Counted from the first letter of the stretch, positions 49,354 through 62,075 are shown. The stretch is DNA of 64,000 nucleotides from Apostichopus japonicus (GCF_037975245.1 NC_092564.1:3375984-3439983); one strand, 5' to 3'. Numbers and translations: made by a program. The notes: generated by a model from the letters alone, not told the origin.

Positions 49354-50649
49354 GGACACTTCGCCCAACAACCATTTCGCCCAACTGCCATTTCGCCCAA
49401 CCTTACCATTTCGCCCAACCAGCCTGGTCATTTCGCCCAACCAGCCTGGTCATTTCGCCCAACCAGCCTGGTCATTTCGCCCAACCAGCCTGGTCATTTC
49501 GCCCAACCAGTCTGGTCATTTCGCCCAACCTTGATTAAATATGATATTTCAAAAGGAAACGTTCGGGAATTGTTAACGTTACAGGATACGAACCGAATAT
49601 TAAGGAAACTTGAGGATTGATCAGTGTGTTAGGGGTTAGGTTTGATAGTAAACGTTCGAATATTAAGGAATATTAAGGAAACTTGAAGTCCTTTACTTTG
49701 TATAACTTTAGTAAGGAAACGTTCGGGAATTTTTAACGTTACAGCATACGAACCGAATATTAAGGAAACTTGAGGATTGATCAGTGTGTTAGAGGTTAGG
49801 TTTGATAGTAAACGTTCGAATATTAAGGAATATTAAGGAAACTTGAAGTCCTTTACTTTGTGTAACTTTAGTAAGGAAACGTTCGGGAATTTTTAACGTT
49901 ACAGGATACGAACCGAATATTAAGGAATCTTGAGGATGGATCAGTGTTTTAGGGGTTAGGTTTGATAGGTTTGATATAGTAAACGTTCGGGAATTGTTAA
50001 CGTTACGGGATACGAACCGAGTATTAAGGAAACTTGAAGTCGTGGTTAAATTGATTACATATGTGATTACATATGTGGTTACATTGATAAAGTGGTTACA
50101 TTGATTAAATATAGTAATTCAATATTATGGACGGGTTTTATATTTTTTTTTTCAATTTAATAAGGAAAAGTTCGGGAATTGTTAGTCAGTAGGATGGATC
50201 AGTGTTTAGGGGTTAGGTTTGATAGGTTTTTATGAAGACCGATTCCCCTGTGTTTGTATAATAATATTACTCCCATTGTATGCGTAAATGCCTAAAGTAG
50301 TGTAATCCTCCCATTATACCCGAAATAACTGCTCAGACTCCGATCGATATCGAGCGGACCTCACTTTTTTATTTACCTATTACGAAGTAACCTAACCCAA
50401 AATAAATCAAATTGAACTAGTGGAATAGAAAAAGTAATATTATTCTGACTGAATATTAGTAAAAATAAGGTTGGGCGAAATGACCAACACGGTTGGGCGA
50501 AATGACCATGCTGGTTGGGCGAAATGACTATGATGGTTGGGCGAAATGACCATGCTGGTTGGGCAAAATGACTAGGCTGGTTGGGCAAAATGACCAGGCT
50601 GGTTGGGCGAAATGGCAGTTGGGCGAAATGGTTGTTGGGCGAAGTGACT
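49354..50649. mobile_element. Foldback-type transposon with minisatellite inverted ends
   Basis: The ends are perfect 46-bp inverted repeats (49357-49402 and 50601-50646), starting CACTTCGCCCAACAACC. Inward, both arms continue as a 22-bp minisatellite with core CATTTCGCCCAACC in opposite orientation on the two sides (to about 49531 and from about 50471), so each strand could fold into a long imperfect stem. Taking the element to start one base further in leaves a 3-bp direct repeat, GAC, on both sides (49355-49357 and 50646-50648). The interior has diverged 160-bp tandem units and no transposase. Frames in the arms translate to repetitive HFAQPAWSFRPTS-like peptides and are artefacts. Confidence 0.9.
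49553..50235. repeat. 160-bp tandem units inside the foldback element
   Basis: AAGGAAACGTTCGGGAAT recurs at 49553, 49713 and 49873, exactly 160 bp apart. Shortened, diverged versions follow near 49980 and 50163. Each unit holds GATACGAACCGA and AATATTAAGGAA, and usually the telomere-like word TTAGGGGTTAGG or a one-base variant (near 49629, 49790, 49950, 50207). No coding frame is conserved. Confidence 0.9.
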
Positions 50650-50811
50650 AGAAAGCATCTATTCAAACAACAGTACCTCATTTTGTAGCAAAAAGCAATG
50701 GTAACCTTCACTTAGCACATGACATAAACTTGTTCAAGGTTTGGTATAAGTATGGCCTTTCTAAGTTCTAAGCTTCAATCTTTATGTATTCACAATCTAT
50801 GAGTCAGTGAA

Positions 50812-51160
50812 GATATACCACTAGATATACCACTAGATATATTCCACTAGATATATCCCTAGATCTGCCACTACATTGACATTTAGATCTACCAATAAAT
50901 CTACCACTGGATTTACCAGTAGATCTATTCCTAGATCTATCCCAATAGATCTACCAGTAGATTGACCACTAGATCTACCAGTAGATGGACCACTAGATCT
51001 ACCAGTAGATGGACCACTAGATCTACCAGTAGATGGACCACTAGATCTACCAGTAGATCTATCACTTGATAGACCACTAGATCTGCAACAAGATCTACAG
51101 TGACCACTAGATCTACAACAAGATCTACCACTAGATTGACTACTAGATCTACCACGAGAT
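50812..51160. repeat. Minisatellite of AGATCTACCA-type words
   Basis: A run of 12-nt words, such as CCACTAGATCTA and CCAGTAGATGGA, alternates into 24-nt units, most regular at 50950-51060 and looser on both sides. A minus-strand frame gives a low-complexity DLVVDLVV peptide and is not a gene. It starts about 160 bp right of the foldback element and ends about 190 bp left of the next THSD7 exon. Confidence 0.92.
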
Positions 51161-51347
51161 GCCCTGATGACCTACAGTACTGTACCAGTTGATAGTTGAA
51201 ACTTTAAGACTCTACTCGGGTATATATATGCCAAGAGTAACGTTAATAACACAGAATTCTACATTTGAATAATTAAAGAGACCTAACTTGGGCTGCAAGA
51301 TTAATTTCTTTGCATTGCTAATATTTCCTGCTTGTTGAATATTTCAG

Positions 51348-51478
51348 TATCGCACACGTACTGTGACGCAAGTTCCCTGGGGGCGTGGTCATCTCTGTGA
51401 GGAGCTGGTGCAGTATCAGTCATGCAGTGAAGTCGATTCAACATTGTTTCCAGACCAGGCTGGCTTGGATTGTCAGAG
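51348..51478 (+). CDS. THSD7A: THSD7-like protein, exon 3 of those seen (rest of TSP1 repeat 5)
   Basis: This 131-nt exon has acceptor AATATTTCAG and donor CAGAG|GTAGGT, phase 0 in and phase 2 out, both compatible with its neighbours. It encodes the second half of the fifth TSP1 repeat: the basic strand YRTRTV, then CEELVQYQSC and a spacer to LDCQR that leads into repeat 6. The R-x-R-x-V strand and the E-x-x-x-C end are standard TSP1 elements: the arginines stack with the tryptophans supplied by the previous exon 9.75 kb upstream. No stop or frameshift is present. Confidence 0.92.
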
Positions 51479-52182
51479 GTAGGTGTCTCCAATAATTTGC
51501 AAATGTCATTGACTTTGTTGAACTGTATTCCGTAAACCGATTATTGCATAAATCTGCTATTTTGCCAATTGGCTAGAATGCCTTGTCTATTTCTGGCCAT
51601 GGTGCAGCTCGTGGGAACAAATAGAGTGATCGGTAAGTTACAATGCTGCAAAGAAGGGGTATCGCGGACTTAGTTCGAGATTTGAAACATGGTTCTTTTA
51701 ATTTGATAATTGCTTCTGTTCATGCTTATTCTGTGGTTCTGCACCGAACAAAAGCAGTTATCGAATTCGAAGAAATTTTTTCAAGTTTTGAACCCATATG
51801 GAATTCAGAAAATTATAATAAAATGATAATTTATTATAAATTATTATAAAGCACAAAAAATAAATGAAGAGCAACATAGCTGGAAATGAAGGAAGTTGCT
51901 GGGAGGAATTAACTAGAGGTATGTTACTTGCTTTGCAAATTTGGAAATTATTTCCCATAATTCGAGGGACTTCTTTCGGTAGAATGAGGCTGTATTTGTA
52001 AATATTAAAATGACGGTTTCTTTTCATCATGTTCCGCCCCTTCTCGGTTATAATTGACGGTTCCTGGCAAAAAAGCATCGACACAAACTTGCTAACTTGA
52101 CTTGTCTTCAGTATTTGATCACTAAACATGTGTTTGGAAATGAGTCGTGAAAATAAAGATCCAAAGTGACAAACTTACACAG
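51479..52182 (+). other. Intron start, no feature seen
   Basis: The first part of the 7.04-kb intron 51479-58520. A frame on the minus strand at 51758-52129 encodes a peptide with no recognised domain and is not called. Confidence 0.5.
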
Positions 52183-52404
52183 CAGGGCTTCTCAATATGT
52201 GGCCCGCTGGCCCAATCTGGCCTACGGAAGGTGTCAGTCCATCCAGTATGGAGTGTTGATCTGATCCTGTATACCTGGCCCCTTAAGGCTTTAGTATCTT
52301 AGTATCAAGAACATCTTTCAATTGAGATAAAAAGGCTAGTGAGATTTTGATTCTGTCTGGCAATGTGGTATTAATGTTTGTCTCAAATTGTTTGAGAACT
52401 CCTG
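52183..52404. mobile_element. Possible short hAT-like remnant
   Basis: The left end CAGGGCTTCTCAA and the right end TTGAGAACTCCTG (CAGGAGTTCTCAA when complemented) form an 11-of-13 inverted pair, and TGGCCCGCTGGCCC follows the left end as in many hAT ends. The flanking 8-mers do not match, so the target duplication is absent or eroded. Confidence 0.4.
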
Positions 52405-52431
52405 AAGTATAGAGTGATAGTGACTTGAGTT

Positions 52432-52836
52432 CTTCGGCAACTGCACTGGTTACCTGTTTCCTACAGGATAAACTTCAAGATCATCCTGCTCACATATAAA
52501 GCCCTGCATGGATTAGCACCAGAATACATGAGTACCATGATCAGTCGGAAGACCACCACCCGCTCTCTCCGATTCTCAAATCAGCTACTGCTCAATGTAC
52601 CTAATTGGAAGCTCAAATCATATGGTCAACGATCGTTTCCTAAGGCCGCTCCTACTCTTTTGAACTCACTTCCACTGCACATCAAGTCGGCACCCAACGT
52701 TAACATTTTCAAAAACAGACTCAAAACTTAGCTATTTATGACAGCCTTCCCTGAGCACTAGCGCCACTGAGCATTGGTTTTCCTCTGGATATTAGCGCTA
52801 TATAAATTTGCATTTATTATAATTATTATTATTATG
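52432..52836 (+). mobile_element. Non-LTR retrotransposon 3' end (CR1/L2-like), 5' truncated
   Basis: A frame from about 52435 to 52731 encodes the C-terminal tail of a non-LTR retrotransposon polymerase: LHWLPVSYRINFKIILLTYK, then ALHGLAPEYM, the AAPTLLNSLPLHIK block and FKNRLKT before the stop. This order is typical of CR1/L2/Jockey-group elements. The 3' untranslated part ends with GCGCTATATAAATT and an ATT-type simple tail (52812-52845), also typical. Catalytic YADD and endonuclease regions are absent, so this is a dead, 5'-truncated copy. It is intronic and in the same orientation as the host gene. Confidence 0.9.
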
Positions 52837-52845
52837 ATATTATTG

Positions 52846-55800
52846 CATAAGTGAAAAGAAAGCCGTATCCCACTGTAATGCAGGTGTATATAGGCAGCCT
52901 CTAACATCTCTTAAGCTGAAGTATTATATTTTTGGGAGGGTTGGTCATCAGCTGAATGTCTAACGAGCCATCATTACTAGATCTGAATAGTACTCTATTC
53001 ATACCGAGGTTGATCAAATCGAGCCAGCTGCCAAGCCAATGATAATTATCAACAGACCTGGTAAAAACATGACCCTCATGTGATTTGCCAAAACAAGAAA
53101 ATACCAAAGCTGAGTCACATTTTCCCAGATTATATTTAGCAAATGTCTTGTTCTAAACCAACAAAATTTCCATGTGGTCATTTGTGTCGAATAATTGTGC
53201 TCGTTCGAGCTTGGACTGTCAAGGTGAAACCCTACTTAAGGCCCCTAGAGTTATCCTTCAGATAAAGCCACCAAATTGAATCCACAAATTTCTGGACGGT
53301 CGATTTCCTCCAGGTAAAACCTTCCAGGTGATCAGGTCGTCCTCTCCACCTTGCGACGGACCTCCTAATAATTCGCGTCGAAATTGCCCCCCGGCCGGTT
53401 TAATGGGTTATGTATTCTGCTCCAAATGATGTTGAGTGGTTCTGTTTAGGCAGTCTTTGTTTCACATAGTAAGGCTCTCGCCAAACCCGAGGGGCATAAT
53501 CCATTTTTTTCGTTTGGACGCTGATGTTATATACTTAGATAGTTAAGTTTTCTTTTTTTTACCAAAAAAAATTCTGTACTGTGAAGTGGAATGCTTCCTG
53601 CGTGCATGTGGCACAGAGAAAACTGGCCTGGAAGGAAGGACTTCACAGTTTTGCTCCGTCATTGACCCTCGCAAGTGTCTCTGGCAAAAGAAAAGTACTC
53701 TGATATAAAGTTTGCAGGCAACAGACTGGAGAGTTGCAGATCGATAGAGAAACAAAAAAGTGCTCATCTGTGAGGGAATTTTTTTTTTAAGGTTTTGACA
53801 AAACTGTTAGTGGTGCTTGCAATGTTTGTTGATGTATGCTTCGGTGGTTTTTCAAGTCCTTAGTTTTGTACGTGAAAGAATATCTAAATTGTGTGAGATA
53901 TCTCCTAAATATGATTTTTTTTTTTTTTCATATTGTGTGGAGAATATCATCTGTCTCACTCACATTAACAATAATGGTTTCAGGATTTCTTTTCATTTGT
54001 AATTACTCTCGAATGACCAGATATCAATCGTTTCATTAATAACAAGTAACTACTCTACATTTGTCAGGAATGTGTCAACCATTTTGTTTTGCAATTCTTG
54101 TCATTTAAACAGAATATTGATCTGAATTGGAAGCTCTATTCCTCCCCGATGACATCCTTGAAGGAGAAAAATGAAAATTTGTCTTTTCTTCATACTGCTT
54201 TTGTATTGTTTTCAGCTCAACAAATTGATTTTATACATGTTACACACCAAATTGAATTTGAACATTTACAGTAACATACCCACACTTTCAATGATGTTTA
54301 ATTTACATACTGTATGTCATGTAAGGATAAGCTTTTGTGACACAAAGAATTGTGTAACCTCCTCCCCTCCCCTCCCCTCCCCCAATTTTATATACTCATG
54401 GAACTAGGGCATATTTGCAGAGCAATAATTTTATTAGGTAGATTGATTGAAGCTAGAAAAACCTAAGTTCCATGCTAATAATCTTTGTAGATCCCATAAG
54501 TCCAAAACCTATTTGCGACATGAATCTCCATGCATGGCCATAAACCCATTGCATGAAGTGACACCTAACATGGGCTTCCTGAATATAATAGCACCCTCTG
54601 TGTAAGAAAACTTCCTTCTCAAAAAAGAAAAAGGAAAACATGAATTTTGAGGGACACAAAATGTTCTGTATTTGTTCAGACTAGGGGAGGGGGGGGGGGG
54701 TTGGGACTATCCATATGTGAACATAACTGGTGTGGTCAGACGACAGTGCTATTTTCAAGCGAGTAAAATGCAGCTCTAGGCACAAACATTCTTATAAAAC
54801 TATTGTTACACTTTGACTCATACTTTTACTATTAAATGATTCTAATACTGTCTAACTTCCACCTCCTCTCAATTTGTTTGATTTGTGTTTTTTTTTGTTT
54901 TTTTGTTGGAAATTATTTCAAATCAGGTTCACAAAGTATCGAGAGGTATAGTACAATGTTGTCAATCATATACATCCTCACATTGAAATGAAAACAAAGA
55001 AGGTTTATATATCTTTCTTTCTTTTCATTTTGCTGTCACTTATAGCTTTAGGATTATATTCATACAAGATTATAAATATCCCGAAGGTGTGTATGTTGGA
55101 GATGTAAATGTGGTTTTCATGGATGCGTTTTATTTTCACGAATGTGTTTTAATTATAAGTATGAGGCTGCTTGATTTAATTAGCGAGGAATGGATTCTTA
55201 TGACTTATTCCGAATTAGAAATTTGTGATCGCTTCCATTTGATTCTGGAACAACATATTCTTTAAAATATAACTTGCTGAAAATTGGACAAGAAAAAAAA
55301 TAAAAAGGAAGTCAAATCAGTTTCCCTAAATGTAATGAACTTCTAAAGTGGATTACGGAATAAGGCGGTAATGAAATGACTAAGCCCTGCGTCATACACT
55401 GTAACTTGGAGGTTTACAAGCAGAGCAAAAACCCGTCCATTCGGATGCGACCATTTGTTGCAATGGGATATTTCCAAAGTTATGCTAAACTATTCGCCAC
55501 ACCAATTTTTTTCCCCCTTCTATTGCTTTGCCTTGCCCGACTTTGGAATAGACAATATTTAAATGAATTTCCTTAGAACAGATAAAAATGCTCAGTTTTG
55601 AGCAGAAATTTGAGACAAGCCACTGACCTTGTAATTGTGAGACATGATTTCTCATAAGCTGGTGGATAAAAAGCGATGCTAATTCAAATACAGTCATCAA
55701 AAGCATGATCTTTCTCCCTGTCCGAAAAAAAAAAGGTTTACTCGAAGAAAGACTCTAAAAAACCGTTTGAAATTTGGTCGGTCATGAGTTAAGGATAAAT

Positions 55801-58520
55801 CAATTGATAGAGAGTGACAGGAGTCTATAATCAATGTAATATCTTTAGCGTAAAAATTATTTTATGGTTTTCTCTAAGCGGCAGCGGCGGTGCTTTACAA
55901 CCAGGTAGCATCGTTAATCTTTGAAAATGTTCTCCATCAAGTCCGGGCATAAAATTAAACTAAATTATGAGTCACCAATACAGGTATTATTTTCATAACA
56001 CAGCCGATGGTATAAAAATGACAAGAGATGTTGGGTCCTAGCTTCCCCCCTGGTAATGATTCCAAATGACGGTTAATTTGATCTCCATCATTATAAAAAT
56101 GGCCTAATTGGGCGGCCTTCTTGAGATCGTCACATCTAAGGCTAAGGAACGGAGAGTATATCCTCATTACAATGCACTGGAAAGGTAACTAAGATGAATC
56201 ACAGAACAATTTTGTGGATTAAATTGTGGAAAAGATTGTGGATTCAGAGAAATGAGGAATCATGCAGTCAATTTTGAATCAGATGATATTGTACTTTTGT
56301 GGAGGTCCTTGCCTTTAACTCATGTAGAAATCCTTGACTGTTTCTATGTTGATATAATACTGTGTGGAAAGTACTGTATTTCGTGATTGATGAACATATT
56401 TCTTGTTTCGTAATAATTCTACGAATCTTTAGTTGCCCAGCTTGGGTATTTAACATCAATTAACTATCTACTGTCACTACTATAACGTAAATGCTATTTA
56501 ATTATAATCAGGCATTAGTATGCTGTGTGGTTCGCGCACACACACACAGAGCTCTTGAATATCATTGGATTCCAGGTTTGTGATACATACAGTATCACAA
56601 TTATGGTATTATATTTACACTTATACAGCGACGGATCGCAAAGTTTGGGATATTTCCCAATTTATCTACAGTTTTGAAAACTGTACCGAAAGACATGTCA
56701 TGAATAATGGAGCAATGTTTTTTAATAAAATATGAACTCGATATAACTCCAGCAAGCTACCTATTCATACATTCTTAGCATCGTTTAATTCTGAGGTTCA
56801 GGGATCTGATGGCTCATGGCTCTCTCTCCCCATGGAAGATCCTGAGTCGTGGTCCGAGGGAAAGATTGCGCACCTCTGGTACGCAGTCTACTGAACATTT
56901 ACAACCCTTTCTGGTAACGCATTAAATGGTGAAGTTACAATAAATGTTCTGCAGGGGATCTATTTCAAGCATACCAAAATATGAAACCAGTGTGGCAATA
57001 AAATGCACTCACCAAAAGTTTGAGCTTGAGTGACCAAAATATGACCTAGAACTATCATTATCATATTTAGAAACAATTTGATCCCAGCAGCACTACTGAA
57101 GGTAACTTTGTATGTTAAATCAAAATTAGACTAAATAGTAATATACAGAAATGCTTCTAGCCTGACCTGCTTTATGAACATGGATGTACTCTGATCAAGA
57201 GTGGCAGTTTCTTTAATATATAACTAAGGTTGATATAATGAGTGGCTTTTGAGAAGAAAAAAAAAGTACTTTATACCCTTAAAAGTGAAAACCCATTCAT
57301 GTCTCGATCCTATGTACGAGAGAAATTCCCTCTTCCTGCCCATATTTGATGTCATGACTTGTTCATTGATTAATCGTGCTTTTCCTGAATTATAGCCTTG
57401 AGAGCCAAATACGGTGCGAAAATATCTTCATCCCCTAGACCTACTTCTTGCAGATTTGATCAGGGTGAACATCCAAACAGGCGATATATCAACCCCACAA
57501 ACAACGGTCATGAGACACTCAGCCACTGACCCTCACTTTTGAGCAAGTACTGCTAGCTTCATACCCGATTTCACACAACCACTACACATTTCTCTCCAAG
57601 AGATGAGTGAGAGAACTTCCGTTTCTCCCATCGGGACATTCCTGTTTGTTTAACAGTTATTTTCTTTTTTAAGGCCGTGGACGAGGAAGGAGGCTGCAAT
57701 CGCTAGATCAGTTCGTATATATCACTTTAAAGGAGAAATATTTCTTTCAGAATTCCTTCAACCATGAACTGTTATGTAAGCATCTTAAGGTGCTAAATGT
57801 AGACTTCGTGTGTGACTTGAAGTGTAAAGACCCTGGGCAGGATCTTCTTCAAAGATTAAAAAAAGAAAAAAAGAAAAAAAGATGAGATCTGATTAAATAT
57901 ATCGGTATACACTCACCATTGATAACTGTATAGCATACACGCAGCAGAGAGGTACAGTGAAGATGAAAACGACTTGCTGTGCATGTCCAAAGTATGAATG
58001 GCAATTGATTGATTTTTTTATGTGATTTTTTTCAATCTTGAAAGCTTTTAGCTGAAGTAAGAAAATAATAATTATATTTTCACCAATTAGTGGATAATTC
58101 ATCTTTTTAGTTGAAACTCAAAAGTTTAACTTTTGATTTTGAAGAATGTCATTTTTCTTTAATTTTAGCCCACCTAAAGTAGATTAGCTTGTGCTGCAAT
58201 TGACTAAACACTGGACATAAATTTGTATATAGATTGAAGGTGATTGTCTTCAAACTTTGGATGTCCCAGCTTCCATTCTGTGGTATAATTTCTCACCAGC
58301 AGGGGGTTTGCAAGTTGATGCAACAGAAACATTTGCTCCATCCAAGTAATTGCTAGGTAACTTCAAACCGACCTCCTGTTGGCCTCGCCCTCCACTTCCT
58401 CCTCTTCGAGTGTTTTATCCCTCACCTCCTCTAACGAGAGAGGAGGGATATGTTAAGGTAATTGCCGGTTTATTTTCATAAGCTCACTCACATATCTGAT
58501 TCTCGTTTCATTCATGACAG
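52846..58520 (+). other. Intron sequence, no exon seen
   Basis: It contains CpG-richer, non-repetitive segments at 53200-53420, 55840-56170 and 57290-57560 that could be regulatory, a C-rich run at 54361-54381, G runs near 54686 and A/T runs near 53540 and 53915. A pyrimidine-rich stretch at 58380-58440 precedes the next exon. No coding or RNA feature was recognised. Confidence 0.5.
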
Positions 58521-58642
58521 GGAGGAATACGTTTGGTTTGCGTCAGAGTGGTCACCGTGCCAGAGCCAAGAGAGCAACAGCGCCACCTGTGGTGCAGGCG
58601 TGCAGACTAGAGACGTGTTCTGCATCAGGGTCAGCGATGTCG
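58521..58642 (+). CDS. THSD7A: THSD7-like protein, exon 4 of those seen (TSP1 repeat 6, first part)
   Basis: This 122-nt exon has acceptor TTCATGACAG and donor GTCG|GTGAGT. It enters in phase 2, completing the split arginine codon, and leaves in phase 1. It encodes VWFASEWSPC, a short insert rich in S, N and Q, and CGAGVQTRDVFC, a canonical TSP1 pattern of W-x-x-C followed by C-G-x-G-x-Q-T-R-x-V-x-C. The same QTR-x-V-x-C signature appears in repeat 1 in the first exon seen, consistent with the alternating repeat classes of the THSD7 family. An open extension past the donor runs only to a nearby stop and is intronic. Confidence 0.93.
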
Positions 58643-61289
58643 GTGAGTGGGTGATCCTGATGACGCAGGGAGAAATACATCTCTGTGGTTAAGCATGTTG
58701 GTTGCTAGGGTGTTGGTTGCTAGGGTCTGTCAACTTTATTCTCTTGCCATCAATCACGCAAGAAGAGTTTGATTTGTTTATATGCAGGATCTCAAAAGGA
58801 ATGTATGAAATTGTGAGAAATGTCTTACTTTTGGAGGGAACTTCAACATTTAGTCTGAACCAGTATATCACTATTATGGCAATGGTACCTACCCTATACC
58901 ATAGCTTGTTTACATATTAGAGCCAGGGCCGAAGTGCCCGGAACTCTAAAGCCTATTGAGCAGTTAATTGCACAATTTTTGATGAACTATGAACTTTGTT
59001 GATGTTTTTAAATATCATCGCTTTTGCGTTAATAATTTGACTGAAGTGAATTAATGGGAAGCTTGAATGTGATGATGATGTAATGCAACCAACTGTTGTG
59101 TTTGGATTGTTCTTTTTGCATCATTGATGATGTAATTGGGATGTTATTGTTTCCCCATTCCCCCACCATCCTCTCTCTCAAATCTTATATAATCTCTTTC
59201 ATTTGTGAAATAATTTGTTCCAAATCAATAATATGATTTGAAAGTCGATTTCCATGAAATAGTTTGTGTTTGATTTCTGATAAAACCTTACCAAAGAAAG
59301 GAATGTTTCTTAACACTAACTGTGAGCAAGTGTTAACAAGAATCTTGTCTGTTCCGAATTGAAACCTTTTTGTTCTATTCATAAATACATAAATAATATG
59401 CTGTTGGTCAAGATAACCCATAATATCAACTCACAAAATAATGTAAATATTTTAAGCTTCCTTTCTTATGAAATTTTACTAGAGGATAAATCAATATCAA
59501 TCATCCAAATGTTTGGTGTTAACTTCCATAAACTTACATTAGTTTATATTGTTGGGTGTAAAGTAGTTTGTTCATAGCTCCCCCTATCTGCTTATTCATA
59601 AATTTTTATCCATCCATCTTGATGTCAAGTCACGCTATTCAAACTTCAATTCGATGACATATTTTGCCCAAAATATTCTCTTTCTTTCAATAACGTGAGT
59701 TAGATCAGAAATTCAAAAAATTCCTAAAAAAAATTGTCTTCATTAATCATAGAAGCTTTGAACCTGTCAGATTTCATTGCGATCTGCATTTCATCTCTGA
59801 AATCATCGGTGCGTTTGCTTATTTGCACCAATCCTGAAGTGTCTGTGCGTGCCCCATTCCAATTCACCCTCTTCCCACGCATAACTTCGTACGAGGTAAT
59901 CGGGGCGTGACTCATACATGGAAGGAATATATCGTCCAATCTCAAGTTTGAATTTTTTCCCCCTGCTTTTCCTTGATAATTTTTTTCTTCCCTATTTTTT
60001 TCCTCGGTTATTGGATTTTTATTTTTATCTTGTGTGTTGAAAAACCAGCAATGAGTAAATTGTTGATGATATTCTTCACACATCGCTTTTAATGCCGTGT
60101 TCCGCAATTCATGGATCTGAATGATTTCACGTTAAGATTTAGTCATTGGGTTCTTTGGTTGTGTTTGCTCAGGTTTACCCATTCCCCAGACGATGTCATA
60201 ATTGTATGCTGAAGGGTCTCGTATTTGGAGGAAAGTTTATTCGAGGTCACACCATAAGAGTTATGCTATCGCTGTTAGGCTATTCCGCTCGGTGACCGCG
60301 ATGCAAGTTTCTTCGTTTTATCTACGTTTATTCGGCGTCTTGATTCAATCGCTTCACTTCGATATATCCAATGTAAAAGTACGTCTCGGTTTATCCAAGT
60401 AAACGGACATGAATCTCTTTAAGGATTTAAACTGCCTGCGACCTCACATAATCCTGCCATGTGCGATTTTGGAAAGTTTGAGGCTATTTTTCGAGGGGGA
60501 GTCTTGCTGGAAAGGGATGTCTGTCAGTTCTTTAGTTTAAACTCCTCCGTTGTTAGGAGATGCAGCGATAGTTATAATGAATGGAAGTGGGTTAATACAA
60601 ATGTAGGGTTATGCTCTGGTTATTACATGAAAACATGGAATAGTACATAATTGACTTTAATATGTTTAAATTAGTTACACCTTTCAAAGTTGCTCACAGA
60701 TTTCTTGTGACGTCAATCGGGTAACGATGGGCAACCATCCGTAGTAACGAGATGCGGTCATCTGCCGAAGAAAGAATAAAATCTTAAAAAACAGGAAAAC
60801 AACGAAGAAACTTGACATAAAGTAGTTGCTGAAGTGTTGTGTTCCTGGTTGAGCTAAATTTTCAATTAATTATCCGATTATCAGACAGATTATAATCATG
60901 TCGGTATGCAGGCTATCATGAAACATCTCAACATTTCAAAGCTGCTTATTGTCAACTTAGACTTTAGCCAGCTGTATGGTTCATTGCTACATGAGATCTT
61001 GTATGTAACTGTAAGCAAAGAAGAAGGTTAAAATGATACAAAGATAGTACTTTGCTGGATCTTGCATGGAATTGCCTGTAGAAAGGCGAGAAGTCTGGGT
61101 TTGTTTCAACAGTAAACAATATACAAAAGTAAAAACAAATTTACAAGGTGGTGGAGGAGGGCTGAAGAAGCAGAGCTTTTACGAGCAGTCCCCCCCCCCC
61201 CTTTGCAAAAAGGGCAAACTTGGATAACGACAGAAAACAGAACAACAAAGGAACAAGGAAAAATGAAAAGTAAAAAAACCATTATAGAA
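58643..61289 (+). other. Intron sequence, no exon seen
   Basis: The first part of the 3.8-kb intron 58643-62445. A short duplicated word, GTTGGTTGCTAGGGT, occurs at 58699-58726. A minus-strand frame at 59724-60107 (127 codons) is the longest open stretch here, but has no recognised domain. A C run lies at 61189-61200. Confidence 0.5.
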
Positions 61290-62075
61290 ACAATTATCAT
61301 TAAGCAAATGAGATTTCAGTTTCGATTTAACATAAATGATAGTTTTGGCATCCTTAATGGTACTATATAAACAATTTTGTTTATAAAGAGGCAGCATTTG
61401 AGAAGTTTCTCTAGCAGTGAAATTTGTATGAAGATGTATAGAAAAATTGTGTGTTATGGTTAGGGATATCATTTGTTATACTTAAAGTATGCATCAAAAT
61501 TGTGAGGTAAAGATGACCTTACATACCTATACATAAACATAGCAACTTTGAATTTGGAAGTATCGAAAATAGAATATTTCAATTTGAGAAAAGATTTTTA
61601 CTATGAGCATCATAAGAAGTGTTTGTTATCAGTTGAATAGCTTTCTTTTGGAGAATGTGCAGGCTGTTTAAATAAGATGGAAAAGCATTTCCCCAGATAA
61701 TATGACAACATTTAGGACAATTTGGAGTGAATCGCATAATCGATAAGTGAATCGTATAATGTTTTAAGAGTATGGTATGGTATGAAATAACAAATTTTAT
61801 AAAGGATTCCAATGTTCTTATAGATATGAGAACAAAGAGAATCAATATGATACTTCCACGTCAGATGGGAATCTAGATAAATACCGAGAATTTTAGCTCT
61901 GTCAACAAAATTAATTTTACCACTATCAATAAATATATCAATTGTACCAACCTTTCCTTGAATGAGGCAAAAAAACATGAAATTTGTTTCACTTATGTTT
62001 AGTGACAAAATATTAGCTTTAAACCATGCTGCTACAGAGCTTAATTTATGCAAGACAAGATGACAAAACTAGACA
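61290..62075 (-). pseudogene. Non-LTR retrotransposon reverse transcriptase, C-terminal relic
   Basis: Read on the minus strand from about 62053, the translation shows the region after the catalytic core of a Jockey/CR1-group polymerase: WFKANILSLNISETNFMFF, then AKILGIYLDSHLTWKYHIDS and a LYDSLI segment. After a frameshift come CCHIIWGNAFPSYLNSLHIL and QKKAIQLI; a further shift gives FKVAMFMYRYVRSSLP, and then VKSKLKSHLL near 61290-61320. At least two frameshifts and the missing 5' part make it non-functional. It lies antisense inside the last intron seen of the THSD7-like gene and is a different copy, more decayed, from the one at 52.4 kb. Confidence 0.87.

Noticed and set aside
49276-50711. 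Open frames of about 110 codons in the foldback arms
   Set aside because: The peptides are direct translations of the 22-bp minisatellite (HFAQPAWSFRPTS-like) and appear mirrored on both strands.
50937-51155. Minus-strand frame encoding DLVVDLVV-like repeats
   Set aside because: It is the translation of the AGATCT-type minisatellite; there is no domain or splice context.
59724-60107. 127-codon minus-strand frame
   Set aside because: Composition is charged and lacks a recognisable domain; inside an intron with no flanking splice signals that I could support.
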